From an uncultured Flavobacteriales bacterium (GTDB taxonomy: Bacteria; Bacteroidota; Bacteroidia; Flavobacteriales_D; Sanyastnellaceae), in the NCBI GenBank assembly GCA_913051865.1, contig CAJXHE010000012.1:1-34990 (forward strand): a stretch of DNA of 34,990 nt, written 5' to 3'. Below are positions 15,545-25,220 of the stretch, piece after piece. Positions within the stretch are counted from its first letter, which is position 1, and each line of letters begins with the position of its first letter. A model generated the notes under the pieces. It did no database searches. It was not told the origin of the DNA and saw only the letters and a program-made list of their open reading frames with translations. The position numbers and the translations under genes were made by a program.

Positions 15545-17497
15545 CTAAAACTTTGCGAGCGCATCGTTAAGGTATTCTAGAAACGCATCGGGATTGGGGT
15601 CATAACCAGCAGAACCGCCTATTTGCGTTCCATTGTGATCTAAGAGAACATAGAATGGTTGTGCATTTCTATCGAATTGAGACGCCTGCAAATAAGACCA
15701 TTTTTTTCCAATCGTTCTAATGTGAAATTCTTTCCCACCGTATTCTTCCAAACTCCATTCTTCTTCTGGGAGCTTTGTTCTGTCGTCAACGTACAAGGAG
15801 ACTAAGATGACGTCTTCATTTAAAATTTTAGAGACTCTTTTGTCAGTCCAAACCTGCTCTTCCATTTTTCTGCAGTTTACACAAGCCCACCCAGTAAAGT
15901 CTAGAAGTAGCGGTTTGTTTTGGGCTATGGCTACTGACATCGCTTCATCATAATCACGATAATGCGCCTCGACATACCCACTGTCATGATCGCCAGAAGA
16001 CCCACCACTACTGCCTCCCGATTCACTGTAAAATAGTGGAGGAGGGAAGCCAGAAATGAGATTTACAGGCGCGCCCCACATTCCTGGAATCAGGTAAATC
16101 CCAAGCGTAAAGAACACCATGCCTGTACCAAATCTAAAGACGCCAATGCGTTCTGTTTTGCTATCGTGAGGGAGCGTAATCCATCCAAAGAGATAGATTG
16201 CTATCACAAGAGAGATCGCAATCCAAATTGCAATAAAGAGTTCTCTTTGGAGTAAACCCAATTGAAGTACGAGATCTGCATTGCTCAAGAATTTAAAGGC
16301 GAATCCGATTTCGAGAAGACCTAAAACAACTTTCACTGTATTAAGCCAACCTCCAGATGAAGGAAGTGAGTTGAGCCATCCTGGGAATGCACTGAACAGC
16401 ATAAACGGAATAGAAAGCGCAATAGAGAAACCCAACATGACCGCAGTGGGAGCAGCGAATGATCCTGTAGCGGCACCCGCCAAAGCCCCTCCAATAAGTG
16501 GACCTGTGCAGGAGAAAGAAACGATTGCCAATGTCGCAGCCATAAAGAAAATCCCAATAATCCCACCCCTGTCGGAAGCTGCATCAGCTTTGTTTGCCCA
16601 GCTTTGGGGCAATTGGATTTCAAAGGCACCCAAAAAACTCATTCCGAAAATCAATAACAGAATGAATAGCCCGACGTTGAAAAAAGGATCTGTAGAGATC
16701 ACATTCATAATATCTACTCCGAATATAGCTGTGAGTGCGAGCCCCAGACCAGTATAGATGAAAATGATAAAGAACCCATACAGCAAGGCGTTCTTTATTC
16801 CTTGCGCTCTGGTCTTACTGGTTTTTGTGAAAAAGCTCACAGTCATGGGTATCATAGGGAATACACACGGCGTAAGTAATGCCGCAAATCCCAACCCAAA
16901 GCCCATGAAGAAAATCCAAATCAATCCGCCTTCATCTTGACTGTCTTCTTCTCCGTGACTGTCTTCTTCTCCGTGACTGTCTTCTTTACAAAGGTGTTTG
17001 GATGGTGGACATAGGTCAGGTTTAGAAACAGCTGGTTTTAATTCTGAAAGCGGGAGTGCATAATAAACATCGGTGGGAGGGAGGCACATGGTGGCGTCAC
17101 AAACCATGTACAAAAGCGATCCTTTTAAGGTATCTGTAGACGCTAAATCAGAAAGGTTGACAAGCGAACTCCAGTAAGCCTCCTCTTTAAAATATTTCAG
17201 ATCCATCATGAAGTTTGGATCGTATGCCATGTAGGGTTCGCACTCTGTAACGCCTTCGATTATTTCGTTCGCTTCGTTATAAAATGCTGTCGCAATAGGT
17301 CCGTCATCACTGTCTAAAAACTGCGAATAGATATGCCAGCAAGGGTCGAGCGAAGCGTTATAAATAACTTCGATTTGGCCTTCTACAGCTGTTTCATAGA
17401 GGCTAATCTCCCAAGAAATCGGGTCCTCGATTTGAGCTGAAATACTCATGTTTGTCATGCAAAAAATTGCAAGTAAAGCTGTATGAATGCGGTTCAT
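15545..17497 (-). CDS. dsbD: DsbD-type thiol:disulfide interchange protein
   Basis: DsbD carries electrons from cytoplasmic thioredoxin across the inner membrane to periplasmic disulfide reductases and cytochrome c maturation. The 650-residue protein has the complete three-part plan. A signal peptide (to about SISAQ, residue 22) leads into a periplasmic DsbD-alpha-like domain with the VCDATMC cysteine pair. A membrane domain of about eight helices has TPCVFPMIP and SFSCTGPLIGG, the redox cysteine pair. The C-terminal thioredoxin domain has active site WACVNC. A low-complexity acidic EDSHGE repeat separates the first two parts (see the repeat entry), and a GGSSGGSSG linker precedes the thioredoxin domain. 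The gaps to its neighbours are 91 and 94 bases, so it may have its own promoter. Confidence 0.95.
   Translation of the reverse strand: MNRIHTALLAIFCMTNMSISAQIEDPISWEISLYETAVEGQIEVIYNASLDPCWHIYSQFLDSDDGPIATAFYNEANEIIEGVTECEPYMAYDPNFMMDLKYFKEEAYWSSLVNLSDLASTDTLKGSLLYMVCDATMCLPPTDVYYALPLSELKPAVSKPDLCPPSKHLCKEDSHGEEDSHGEEDSQDEGGLIWIFFMGFGLGFAALLTPCVFPMIPMTVSFFTKTSKTRAQGIKNALLYGFFIIFIYTGLGLALTAIFGVDIMNVISTDPFFNVGLFILLLIFGMSFLGAFEIQLPQSWANKADAASDRGGIIGIFFMAATLAIVSFSCTGPLIGGALAGAATGSFAAPTAVMLGFSIALSIPFMLFSAFPGWLNSLPSSGGWLNTVKVVLGLLEIGFAFKFLSNADLVLQLGLLQRELFIAIWIAISLVIAIYLFGWITLPHDSKTERIGVFRFGTGMVFFTLGIYLIPGMWGAPVNLISGFPPPLFYSESGGSSGGSSGDHDSGYVEAHYRDYDEAMSVAIAQNKPLLLDFTGWACVNCRKMEEQVWTDKRVSKILNEDVILVSLYVDDRTKLPEEEWSLEEYGGKEFHIRTIGKKWSYLQASQFDRNAQPFYVLLDHNGTQIGGSAGYDPNPDAFLEYLNDALAKF
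16939..16986 (+). repeat. 18-bp in-frame tandem repeat within dsbD
   Basis: Two perfect 18-base units, beginning gactgtcttc, are followed by a 12-base partial third (16939-16956, 16957-16974, 16975-16986). On the coding (minus) strand they encode the repeated acidic/His hexapeptide EDSHGE in the hinge between the periplasmic domain and the membrane domain. Since the unit length is a multiple of three, copy-number change would alter hinge length but keep the frame. Confidence 0.85.
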
Positions 17498-17519
17498 AAT
17501 CTCATTTTTCTTGAGTGAT

Positions 17520-17537
17520 AAAGATAAACGTATCTTT
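17520..17537 (-). promoter_or_regulatory. Perfect 7-bp inverted repeat upstream of dsbD
   Basis: AAAGATA and TATCTTT are separated by four bases, about 23-40 bases before the dsbD start codon in the 91-base gap after tilS. It could be an operator or a 5'-UTR hairpin. On the plus strand it is followed by a short T run, but no plus-strand gene ends there, so a terminator is unlikely. No perfect TAnnTTTG box is present in this gap; the closest is TATCTTTA inside the repeat itself. Confidence 0.3.
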
Positions 17538-17588
17538 TTAATTACGCGCCTCTTTAAGATTTATAGGGATTTCCCAGAAATATTGAAC

Positions 17589-18986
17589 TTACGCTGTAGG
17601 TGTGGCCTCTAAGATAAGTTTTTTTAATCCTTCTGTAAGTTGGACATTTCTTGATATTCTAGATTTGTCGCCAATCTCACTTGATACGAAAACCCACAAT
17701 ATTTGACCGCTTGAATCTGCCAAAACGCGCGCGTTTTTTCTTGAAATATGAGGGATCTTCCATTGCGTCAGGAGGTCACTAAGATTGACAGTTCCAGACA
17801 TGCCACTGGGTTCTAATTTGTCACCCTCTCTCCAAAAGCGCCAAAGAAGTGGGTATTTTAAAGCGTCCAAATCAATCCATAGAATGTTTGGCTGGGGAGG
17901 TGGAACCGAGATGTTGTTATTTATTTCACTCCGCCAACTTAGACTTTCGCAACGTCCCACTTCTGAAGAGATTTCGCATTCAGAATTTACGTCTGAAGTG
18001 GGGTGTTCCAAAGAGATGTTTCGCAACAAGATGAAGTCTCTCTCACGCGTCAGCGCATCAGACTCATAAGTCATCTCGGCGCCTATCGATGCTTGGCCTA
18101 AAGTGTAGGCTTCTTTTCTTGCCCTGTAGGGCCAATGTCTCTCAGCGAGCAATCGGTCGAAAACTTGTTCTCCCCAGGACGAATCCCACAAAGCCTTCAG
18201 GTTAATGCGACAGATTTCTCCATCATATGCATTGTATTCGATGTCTGAAAATCTCACAATATCACGTGTGGCATCACTGATCGAACTTTCTACTGCAATC
18301 GCCTGTGACCTTAATCTATCGGCCCATTCGGCGATGTGAGTGACGGAGCCAGGACGGATGGATTCTAGCAATGGCAATACCTCGTTTCGGATTCGATTTC
18401 TCAAATACTTGGGACTTTGATTTGATTTGTCCTCTCTGAAAGGGACACTATCCAGAGCGACCCACGCCTCAATTTCTTCTTGGCTCCAGCTTAGAAAAGG
18501 TCGAATAACGTTCACGTTTCTGGGTGACATGCCTCCCAAAGAAGAAGGGGAAACACCTCTAAGAAGTTGAATCAGTAGCGTTTCAGTTTGGTCTTTCAAA
18601 TGGTGCGCCACGGCGACACAGGCTGCCCCTCGCGCTATTCTTAATTCCTCAAACCAAGCATATCTTAGACGCCTTGCTGCATCTTGTATTCCATCTCCTT
18701 TCCGAGTCGCCTCCGCTTCAGCGGGCAATTGTTTGATGTGGTACACGACGCCATTTGCGTCACACCAATCCTGAACATTTTTTGCATCTGCCTGACTGTC
18801 CGCGCCTCTCAATTGAAAATTCACGTGTGCAACTTCAAATTTAGCGCCTGCTTTTAAGAGTGCATTGGCGAGGCACATCGAATCCACTCCGCCACTACAT
18901 GCTGCAATAATGAGTTCCCCGTCCACAACCTGGCATTTTGTCAAATCCTTTTCAAATCGGGAAATAAGATGGCGGCGCGTTTTCAT
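17589..18986 (-). CDS. tilS: tRNA(Ile)-lysidine synthetase
   Basis: TilS uses ATP and lysine to modify C34 of the CAU-anticodon isoleucine tRNA to lysidine, switching both charging and codon reading from AUG to AUA; it is essential in most bacteria. The 465-residue protein has the N-type PP-loop SGGVDS at 31-36, the AHHLKDQTET motif, the DKSNQSPKYLRNRIRNEVLP block that recognises tRNA, and a C-terminal TilS_C domain (WRFWREGDKLEPSGMSG). Length is in the family range (E. coli is about 432). The gap of 78 bases to pabB shows a TAACTTTA near-box but nothing convincing, so it may depend on read-through. Confidence 0.96.
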   Translation of the reverse strand: MKTRRHLISRFEKDLTKCQVVDGELIIAACSGGVDSMCLANALLKAGAKFEVAHVNFQLRGADSQADAKNVQDWCDANGVVYHIKQLPAEAEATRKGDGIQDAARRLRYAWFEELRIARGAACVAVAHHLKDQTETLLIQLLRGVSPSSLGGMSPRNVNVIRPFLSWSQEEIEAWVALDSVPFREDKSNQSPKYLRNRIRNEVLPLLESIRPGSVTHIAEWADRLRSQAIAVESSISDATRDIVRFSDIEYNAYDGEICRINLKALWDSSWGEQVFDRLLAERHWPYRARKEAYTLGQASIGAEMTYESDALTRERDFILLRNISLEHPTSDVNSECEISSEVGRCESLSWRSEINNNISVPPPQPNILWIDLDALKYPLLWRFWREGDKLEPSGMSGTVNLSDLLTQWKIPHISRKNARVLADSSGQILWVFVSSEIGDKSRISRNVQLTEGLKKLILEATPTA

Positions 18987-19064
18987 GTGTGGTGTGATGT
19001 GTAAAGTTAAGGTTTACAAGCGTATACTGTGGTTAAATTGATAGAGGAATCCATTTAGAAGGAC

Positions 19065-20306
19065 TCATTTATTGCTTACTGCCTTGACAATCGCGTCAGC
19101 CTTTAGCATGCATTCTTCGTATTCTTCATGCGCGTCGCTAAGTGATGTAATCGCTCCCCCGACATTTGCGACCAGCATCTCTGTCTTTGAATTGTGAAAG
19201 AGTGATCGGATCAGAACATTGAAGTCAAAATCACCCGACGGGGTGATATAGCCTATTGAACCTGAATAGGCGCCTCTGCCTTCTGGCTCTATTCGGTCGA
19301 TATGCTTCATGGCTGATAATTTCGGTGCGCCTGTCATAGATCCCATCGGGAATGTCGCGCGCAAGATGTCAGAAAGCCCTTTGTCTTTTCGGAGTCTGCA
19401 CTCTATGGTAGACACCATTTGGTGTACAGTTTGGAAAGAATGAATGCCACATAGCTCAGTGACTTCTACAGTCGCTTTTTGTGCGACACGGCTAAGGTCG
19501 TTTCGGACGAGGTCGACAATCATGACGTTTTCTGCGCGTTCTTTTTTGCTACTTTGAAGCGCATCGATAAGCGCATCGTCTTCATCAGCCGAACGTCCTC
19601 TTCGAACGGTGCCTTTAATCGGTTGAGACATTAAACGGTCTCCTTCACGTTTTAAAAACCGTTCAGGGCTGCCACTCATAATACGCGCAGACCTGCATTG
19701 TAAGTAACCGCTAAAAGGGGCCTGTGTCAGTTTTTGTAAACGGCAGAAAAGAGGCCAGCTTGCATGAGGAGAAGCTTTTCCTTTGAGAGGCATGCATAGG
19801 TTTAATTCATACACATCTCCGTTTTGGATAAGGTGTTTTACGTCGTCAAATGCCTGTAAGTATTTGCCTTTATCCCAAGACCAAACCATTTCCCCCATCT
19901 CTCCCCAGTCTTTCATCTCTCCCTTTTGATGGATGGCTTGAAGCGCTTCTTGTGCTCTTGGGTCATTGATGTCACCACTTAAAACCTCGACGGAGGCATC
20001 AGAAAACTGAATGACGATTTCCGGTTCCCACCAGGCAAGTACAGGGTGCTCTAAAGCGTCCTTATTTCGAGTCTCTAGGTTTTCTATGTCATTTTTTAAA
20101 TCATACCCAAACCACCCAAATGTCCATGCGCTTCCTTCCTTTGAAAATTTTTCTAAAGCATCGAGGATTCCCGGCTCTGATGTTTTGAAGGTAAGTTCAC
20201 GCTTGACGCCTATACCTAATAAACATGAACGATTTGAGGATTGATCAAAAAGCAGAACAACGTGAGATTCACTTTCACATAGGCTACTTAAATCGGGGAT
20301 GTGCAC
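19065..20306 (-). CDS. pabB: Aminodeoxychorismate synthase component I
   Basis: PabB aminates chorismate to 4-amino-4-deoxychorismate, the precursor of p-aminobenzoate and folate, usually with ammonia delivered by the glutaminase PabA. The 413-residue protein is a complete chorismate-binding domain: PIKGT at 229-233, whose Lys (K231) is the PabB nucleophile and separates it from anthranilate synthase (PIAGT), then IVDLVRNDL, GSMTGAPK, and GAYSGSIGY. The N-terminal lobe is shorter than in E. coli (about 453 residues). No pabA or pabC is nearby. It starts 18 bases after lpd and is probably co-transcribed. Assignment to PabB over TrpE rests on the PIKGT Lys. Confidence 0.92.
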   Translation of the reverse strand: MHIPDLSSLCESESHVVLLFDQSSNRSCLLGIGVKRELTFKTSEPGILDALEKFSKEGSAWTFGWFGYDLKNDIENLETRNKDALEHPVLAWWEPEIVIQFSDASVEVLSGDINDPRAQEALQAIHQKGEMKDWGEMGEMVWSWDKGKYLQAFDDVKHLIQNGDVYELNLCMPLKGKASPHASWPLFCRLQKLTQAPFSGYLQCRSARIMSGSPERFLKREGDRLMSQPIKGTVRRGRSADEDDALIDALQSSKKERAENVMIVDLVRNDLSRVAQKATVEVTELCGIHSFQTVHQMVSTIECRLRKDKGLSDILRATFPMGSMTGAPKLSAMKHIDRIEPEGRGAYSGSIGYITPSGDFDFNVLIRSLFHNSKTEMLVANVGGAITSLSDAHEEYEECMLKADAIVKAVSNK

Positions 20307-20324
20307 GAAGCTGACGTATAGGGA

Positions 20325-21728
20325 TTAAACGTGAAGTGCCCTATCTCCTGTAGCAGCTAGGGCAGCCTCTTTCAGGGCCTCGGTGTAGGTAGGATGGGCA
20401 TGACTCATGCGTGAGATATCTTCAGCGGAAGCTCGAAATTCCATGGCCACGACTGCTTCAGCGATCATATCTGCGGCTCTCGGGCCGATCATGTGAACCC
20501 CTAAGATCTCATCACTCTCGGCGTGTGCAAGGACTTTCACTAAGCCATCTGTATCCATGCTCGCACGCGCTCGGCCACTCGCTTTAAAAGGGAAAGACCC
20601 CACCTTGTAGTCAACCCCCTCCGCTTTCAGTTGCTCTTCAGTACGACCGACTGAGGCTACTTCTGGCCAAGTATATACAACGCCCGGAATGAGATTGTAA
20701 TCAATGTGTGGATGCTCGCCGTTGATTATTTCTGCGACGAAAACACCTTCTTCTTCAGCTTTGTGCGCGAGCATAGCTCCTTTAATGACGTCCCCAATTG
20801 CGAAAATATGAGGTTGCGTGGTTCGGAGTTTTTCGTCGACGGGAATCATGCCACGCTCATCCGTCGTGATCCCAGCAGCTTCGAGGTTGAGCCCATTTGT
20901 AAATGCTGTACGTCCTACACTTACAAGGCAGTATTCAGCTTTGAAAGTCAATTCTTCTCCTTTTTTATTATCGGCCTTAATGGTGACGCTTTTTCCTGCG
21001 GCTTTGACTTCTTTGACACCGGTTTTGAGATGAAATTTGACACCTAATTTTTTCAAAGAACGAAGAAGTTCTTTGCCCATAGTCCGATCCATCGATGCGA
21101 TCAAGGAGTCCATGTATTCGATTACGGTGACTTCCGTTCCTAAGCGTGCATAGACAGATCCTAGCTCGAGACCGATCACACCTCCTCCGATCACCACCAA
21201 AGATTTTGGAAGTTTGGCAAGAGACAGGGCTTCAGTTGACGTGATTATTCGCTTTTTATCAATGTCGATAAATGGAAGTGTACTTGGTTTTGAGCCCGTT
21301 GCAATGATGACATGTTTTGCCGCCAAGTTGTAAGTGTCTGATTTTGAAGGAGTCACTGAAACCGTATGGGCATCTACAAAAGCGCCCATGCCATGATGGA
21401 CATCAATGTTGTTTTTCTTCATGAGAAAATCAATCCCCGCTGTCGTTTGATTGACAACCTCTCCCTTGCGACTGATCATTTGGGGGAAGTCAATTGAAAG
21501 GCTGCCTACCCCAATCCCATGTGCAGAAAACTGCTCCTTCGCTTGGTGATAATGTTCAGAACTGTCGAGCAATGCTTTCGATGGAATACACCCTACATTC
21601 AGGCATGTCCCTCCCAATGTTGCGTATTTCTCTATTAAAGCAGTTCGGTTCCCCAATTGCGCAGATCGGATCGCTGCTACGTAGCCTCCAGGACCACTTC
21701 CAATAACAATGACGTCGTAGGTTTCCAT
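20325..21728 (-). CDS. lpdA: Dihydrolipoyl dehydrogenase (E3)
   Basis: E3 reoxidises the dihydrolipoyl groups of 2-oxoacid dehydrogenase complexes with FAD and NAD+. From METYDVIVIGSGPGG (467 residues) it has an FAD-binding GSGPGG, the redox disulfide GGTCLNVGC, the NAD-binding GGGVIGLELG, a second FAD contact IFAIGDV, and the C-terminal HPTYTEALKEAA His/Glu pair. An in-frame ATG at 21770 would add 14 residues that do not belong to the fold and would run into the divergent transporter gene, so 21728 is chosen. A TAnnTTTG box lies 39 bases upstream. It is probably shared by the 2-oxoglutarate dehydrogenase whose E1 and E2 genes lie about 5 kb away. Confidence 0.96.
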   Translation of the reverse strand: METYDVIVIGSGPGGYVAAIRSAQLGNRTALIEKYATLGGTCLNVGCIPSKALLDSSEHYHQAKEQFSAHGIGVGSLSIDFPQMISRKGEVVNQTTAGIDFLMKKNNIDVHHGMGAFVDAHTVSVTPSKSDTYNLAAKHVIIATGSKPSTLPFIDIDKKRIITSTEALSLAKLPKSLVVIGGGVIGLELGSVYARLGTEVTVIEYMDSLIASMDRTMGKELLRSLKKLGVKFHLKTGVKEVKAAGKSVTIKADNKKGEELTFKAEYCLVSVGRTAFTNGLNLEAAGITTDERGMIPVDEKLRTTQPHIFAIGDVIKGAMLAHKAEEEGVFVAEIINGEHPHIDYNLIPGVVYTWPEVASVGRTEEQLKAEGVDYKVGSFPFKASGRARASMDTDGLVKVLAHAESDEILGVHMIGPRAADMIAEAVVAMEFRASAEDISRMSHAHPTYTEALKEAALAATGDRALHV

Positions 21729-21767
21729 TTCAGATGAGAAATTGATAGAATTATTGCAAATAGATGA

Positions 21768-21775
21768 CAAAGGTA
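21768..21775 (-). promoter_or_regulatory. Candidate -7 promoter box for lpdA
   Basis: Minus-strand TACCTTTG, a perfect TAnnTTTG, ends 39 bases before the lpdA ATG, giving a plausible leader of about 30 bases. No TTG is found 17-23 bases further upstream, so support is partial. Confidence 0.3.
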
Positions 21776-21814
21776 GCCAACTCTGGCTTGCTCTGTTGTT
21801 TCTTTGCGGGCCTT

Positions 21815-24337
21815 ATGTGGTCAAAATTAGCATCATTCATTTTACGGTATCGTTTTCTAGTGCTTGTTGCATTAGGATGTGCTACAGCTTCCATAGGGAC
21901 ATACATTCCTGAACTACGCCTTATCTATTCATTTGAGGGTCTTCTGCCTAAGTCGGATTCCACTTATCTTGATCATCAAAGGTTTCTCAAGCATTTCGGG
22001 GCAGAGGGCAACCTTCTAGTAATCGGGGTTGAAGATTCATCACTTTTTAAGTCAGAAGGACTTCAGAATTGGTTCGAACTCTCAGAAGATATTCGAGATA
22101 TCAGGGTTGATATTGAGGGTGTGCAGACCGTAATTATTGACTCTGTTTTCACGGTATTCAATGCCTTTACGGTTCAAAAGGACACTTCAGATGCGACTTT
22201 AAAGGTTATTCCTTTAACCTCTAATTTAACTCGGGGTGGCCCCTTAATGTCTCAAGACAGTGTAGACATATTTTATGATCAATTGAGAAACTTACCTTTT
22301 TTTGAGGATGTTCTTCATTCTGAAAATACGGGTGCAATTTTAATGATGGTCTTTATAGACCCTTATTTGTTTAATTCTAAAGACAGAGGCACTGTCGTTG
22401 AGGACATCACAAAACTGGTTGACAATTGGCAGATAAAAACGGGTACCAGAACTTACATAAGTGGACTCCCTTTTGTGAGAATCCAAATGACAAACAAAGT
22501 CAAGGGTGAAATAGGTTTGTTAATCGGCGCCGCTCTTTTCGTTACTTTTCTTTTGTTACTTCTGTTTTTTAGGAATTTTGTCACAGCAGTTGTTTGTTTA
22601 AGTGTTGTTGCAATAGGTGTGGTTTGGTCTGTGGGTTCAATCGCGTTTTTCGATTATCCCTTAACACTTTTAATGTCGCTTATTCCTCCTTTGATCATCG
22701 TCATAGGCGTGCCCAACTGTATCTACCTGGTCAATAAATATCACGCTGAATTTAAAAAGCATGGGAACAAAGCCATGGCTCTGCAGCGAATGATTACGAA
22801 AGTCGGGAACGCGACGCTCCTCACGAATATTACAACTGCGTTGGGATTTGCGACATTCATGTTTACCCAAAGTGAGATATTAAAGCATTTCGGTACGATT
22901 GCCGCCTTAAACATATTGGGTGTTTTTGTGATAAGCATTTCTGTGATCCCTACTTTGCTTTCGCTTCTTCCTCCTCCGGCGCCCCGCCAAACCTCTCATC
23001 TTGACCGTAAATGGGTGTATAAAGTGGTTCAGGTATTCATTCATTTCGTCCAAAATAAAAGAAGGACCGTGTACCTCGTGTCGCTTCTGCTATTGGCTTT
23101 TTCTATTGCCGGAATGGTGCAAGTTCATACTACGGGAAACATCGTCGACGACCTTCCTGAAAACGACAGAGTGCTGATTGATCTCGCTTGGCTGGAAGAT
23201 AATTTTAATGGTGTCATGCCTTTTGAAATGCTCATCGATTGCGGTGTGGAAGGCGATGCACTTTCGTTGCGCAACCTAAAAAAGTTAGAGCGTATGCAGC
23301 GATTGCTTGCTGAATACCCTGAATTCAGTAAAAGTATGTCAGCTGTAGATGCGACTAAATTTGCAATGCAAGGGCTGAATAATGGTAAAAAATCTGGGTA
23401 TCGCCTCCCGATTTCTAACAATGAAAAGATGAAACTTCGGTCGTATACACGACGTACCGAAGAAAAAACAAACGGGAGTGGTGATGCGGCGAGTGTGACG
23501 AGAAATTTCTTGGATTCTTCGAAAACGATTACCCGAATATCTGCACAAATTGCAGACATTGGTACCCTTGAAATGGATGAACTAATGACAGATTTGCATC
23601 CAAGAATAGATTCTATTTTTCCACCATCAAAATACACGGTAACGCTGACGGGAACCAGCATCGTTTTCCTTGAAGGAACCCACTATCTCGTGAAAAACCT
23701 CTCGATCAGTATTTCTCTTGCGATTTTGCTAATCGCATTAGTCATGGCGCTCCTGTTTAAATCGGTCAGGATGGTGTTTATCGCACTTATTCCTAATATC
23801 ATGCCGCTCTTATTTACAGCTGGAATTATGGGTTGGACTGGGATTGCAATTAAACCGTCGACCATTCTTGTGTTTTCCATTGCATTTGGAATCTCAATAG
23901 ATGACACAATACACTTTTTGGCCAAATACAGGCAAGAACTCACACGTCTGAATTGGAACATCAAAAGGGCAGTCATCTTAGCTGTGGAAGAAACAGGTGT
24001 GAGTATGATGTACACTTCAGTTGTTCTTTTCAGTGGATTTATGATGTTTACACTATCTGACTTTGATGGAACACGTTCCTTAGGTTTACTTGTAAGCGTC
24101 ACGCTTTTGGTTGCGATGTTTGCCAACCTCCTCCTCCTTCCCTCATTGCTTTTAAGCTTTGAACAATTCGTCACCACGAAAGCTTTTCAAGAGCCTTTGA
24201 TGCATATCATTGATGAAGAGGAAGACATTGAACTTGAGAAATTGAGGATAGACTATGGCATCACCCCAGGGAAAGGAGATGAAAAGCATGAAGAGATTTT
24301 GAAAAGAAGGCCAAAACCTGATAACTTGGAGTCATGA
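21815..24337 (+). CDS. RND/MMPL-family transporter
   Basis: An inner-membrane RND-superfamily protein of 840 residues with two repeats. Each repeat has one helix, a large periplasmic domain and a five-helix block. It starts [13 protein letters not shown], then TM1 and a periplasmic domain ([15 protein letters not shown]...). TM2-6 follow at about nt 22500-22980, then a second TM1 (about 23080), a second periplasmic domain and TM8-12 (about 23690-24160), ending in a charged tail. In the second half, TM10 has [12 protein letters not shown] with an acidic pair typical of proton relay; the matching site in the first half reads [13 protein letters not shown], without it. Members of this MMPL/patched-like group move lipids or hydrophobic compounds, but no substrate can be named. 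The start at 21764 would add 17 residues; 21815 gives the family N-terminus. rmlA follows after 10 bases. Confidence 0.87.
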   Translation: MWSKLASFILRYRFLVLVALGCATASIGTYIPELRLIYSFEGLLPKSDSTYLDHQRFLKHFGAEGNLLVIGVEDSSLFKSEGLQNWFELSEDIRDIRVDIEGVQTVIIDSVFTVFNAFTVQKDTSDATLKVIPLTSNLTRGGPLMSQDSVDIFYDQLRNLPFFEDVLHSENTGAILMMVFIDPYLFNSKDRGTVVEDITKLVDNWQIKTGTRTYISGLPFVRIQMTNKVKGEIGLLIGAALFVTFLLLLLFFRNFVTAVVCLSVVAIGVVWSVGSIAFFDYPLTLLMSLIPPLIIVIGVPNCIYLVNKYHAEFKKHGNKAMALQRMITKVGNATLLTNITTALGFATFMFTQSEILKHFGTIAALNILGVFVISISVIPTLLSLLPPPAPRQTSHLDRKWVYKVVQVFIHFVQNKRRTVYLVSLLLLAFSIAGMVQVHTTGNIVDDLPENDRVLIDLAWLEDNFNGVMPFEMLIDCGVEGDALSLRNLKKLERMQRLLAEYPEFSKSMSAVDATKFAMQGLNNGKKSGYRLPISNNEKMKLRSYTRRTEEKTNGSGDAASVTRNFLDSSKTITRISAQIADIGTLEMDELMTDLHPRIDSIFPPSKYTVTLTGTSIVFLEGTHYLVKNLSISISLAILLIALVMALLFKSVRMVFIALIPNIMPLLFTAGIMGWTGIAIKPSTILVFSIAFGISIDDTIHFLAKYRQELTRLNWNIKRAVILAVEETGVSMMYTSVVLFSGFMMFTLSDFDGTRSLGLLVSVTLLVAMFANLLLLPSLLLSFEQFVTTKAFQEPLMHIIDEEEDIELEKLRIDYGITPGKGDEKHEEILKRRPKPDNLES

Positions 24338-24347
24338 ATCGAAACGC

Positions 24348-25220
24348 ATGAAGGGGATAATTTTAGCAGGAGGGAGTGGGACACGGCTTTGGCCATTGAC
24401 AAAGGCGGTAAGTAAACAACTTATGCCAGTGTTTGACAAACCCATGATCTACTATCCGATATCAACACTGATGCTTGCGGGAATCAGAGAAATACTGATT
24501 ATTACAACCCCGGAAGATTCAGAATCTTTCAAAAGATTATTGGGAGACGGTTCGGCGTTGGGGTGCACTTTTGAGTACGCCATTCAGGAGGTTCCAAACG
24601 GGCTTGCGCAAGCTTTTGTGATCGGGGAAAAATTTATTGGTGAGAGTAGCGTAGCCTTGATTTTAGGAGATAATATTTTTCACGGCAATCATTTTGGCCG
24701 AACGATGCGTGCGAATACGTCCATTGAAGGCGCGCTCATTTATGCCTACTATGTTCGAGACCCAGAGCGATATGGAGTTGTTGATTTTGACGATGAAGGC
24801 AACGCTTTAAGCCTGGAGGAGAAGCCGTCTGAGCCACGCTCAAACTTTGCCATTCCAGGATTGTATTTCTATGACAATAAAGTCATTGATATTGCAAAAA
24901 ACTTAACGCCTAGCAAGCGAGGAGAGTATGAAATAACAGATGTCAATAAGGCGTACCTCAAGTTGGGGGCGCTTAAAGTGAGTAAGCTAGATAGGAGTAT
25001 GGCTTGGCTTGATACAGGGACGCATGAAAGTTTACATGCGGCCTCGCAGTACGTGAAAGTAATCGAACAAAGACAAGGACTCAAGATCGGAAGTATTGAG
25101 GAGGTTGCATGGCGAATGGGGTATGTCACTGATGATGATTTGCGCGCTTTGGCTGAGCCCCTTTGCAAAAGTGGGTATGGAGATTATTTGCTTGCTCAGC
25201 TTGCTAAAAAAGATAGATAA
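24348..25220 (+). CDS. rmlA: Glucose-1-phosphate thymidylyltransferase
   Basis: RmlA joins glucose 1-phosphate and dTTP to give dTDP-glucose, the first step to dTDP-rhamnose and other dTDP-sugars for surface glycans. The 290-residue length is standard. Motifs: [26 protein letters not shown] at the nucleotide site, [20 protein letters not shown] with the metal-binding Asp, [29 protein letters not shown] and [11 protein letters not shown]. The usual partners rmlB, rmlC and rmlD are not adjacent; instead it sits between an RND transporter and a prenyl synthase, with a one-base overlap with the latter. The enzyme call is firm, the pathway product is not. Confidence 0.95.
   Translation: MKGIILAGGSGTRLWPLTKAVSKQLMPVFDKPMIYYPISTLMLAGIREILIITTPEDSESFKRLLGDGSALGCTFEYAIQEVPNGLAQAFVIGEKFIGESSVALILGDNIFHGNHFGRTMRANTSIEGALIYAYYVRDPERYGVVDFDDEGNALSLEEKPSEPRSNFAIPGLYFYDNKVIDIAKNLTPSKRGEYEITDVNKAYLKLGALKVSKLDRSMAWLDTGTHESLHAASQYVKVIEQRQGLKIGSIEEVAWRMGYVTDDDLRALAEPLCKSGYGDYLLAQLAKKDR

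Noticed and set aside
16281-16757. 158-codon plus-strand open frame inside dsbD
   Set aside because: It is antisense to the conserved membrane domain of DsbD, with no domain or start context of its own.
23125-23661. 178-codon minus-strand open frame inside the RND transporter
   Set aside because: It is antisense to a gene with clear family motifs, and its translation has no recognisable features.
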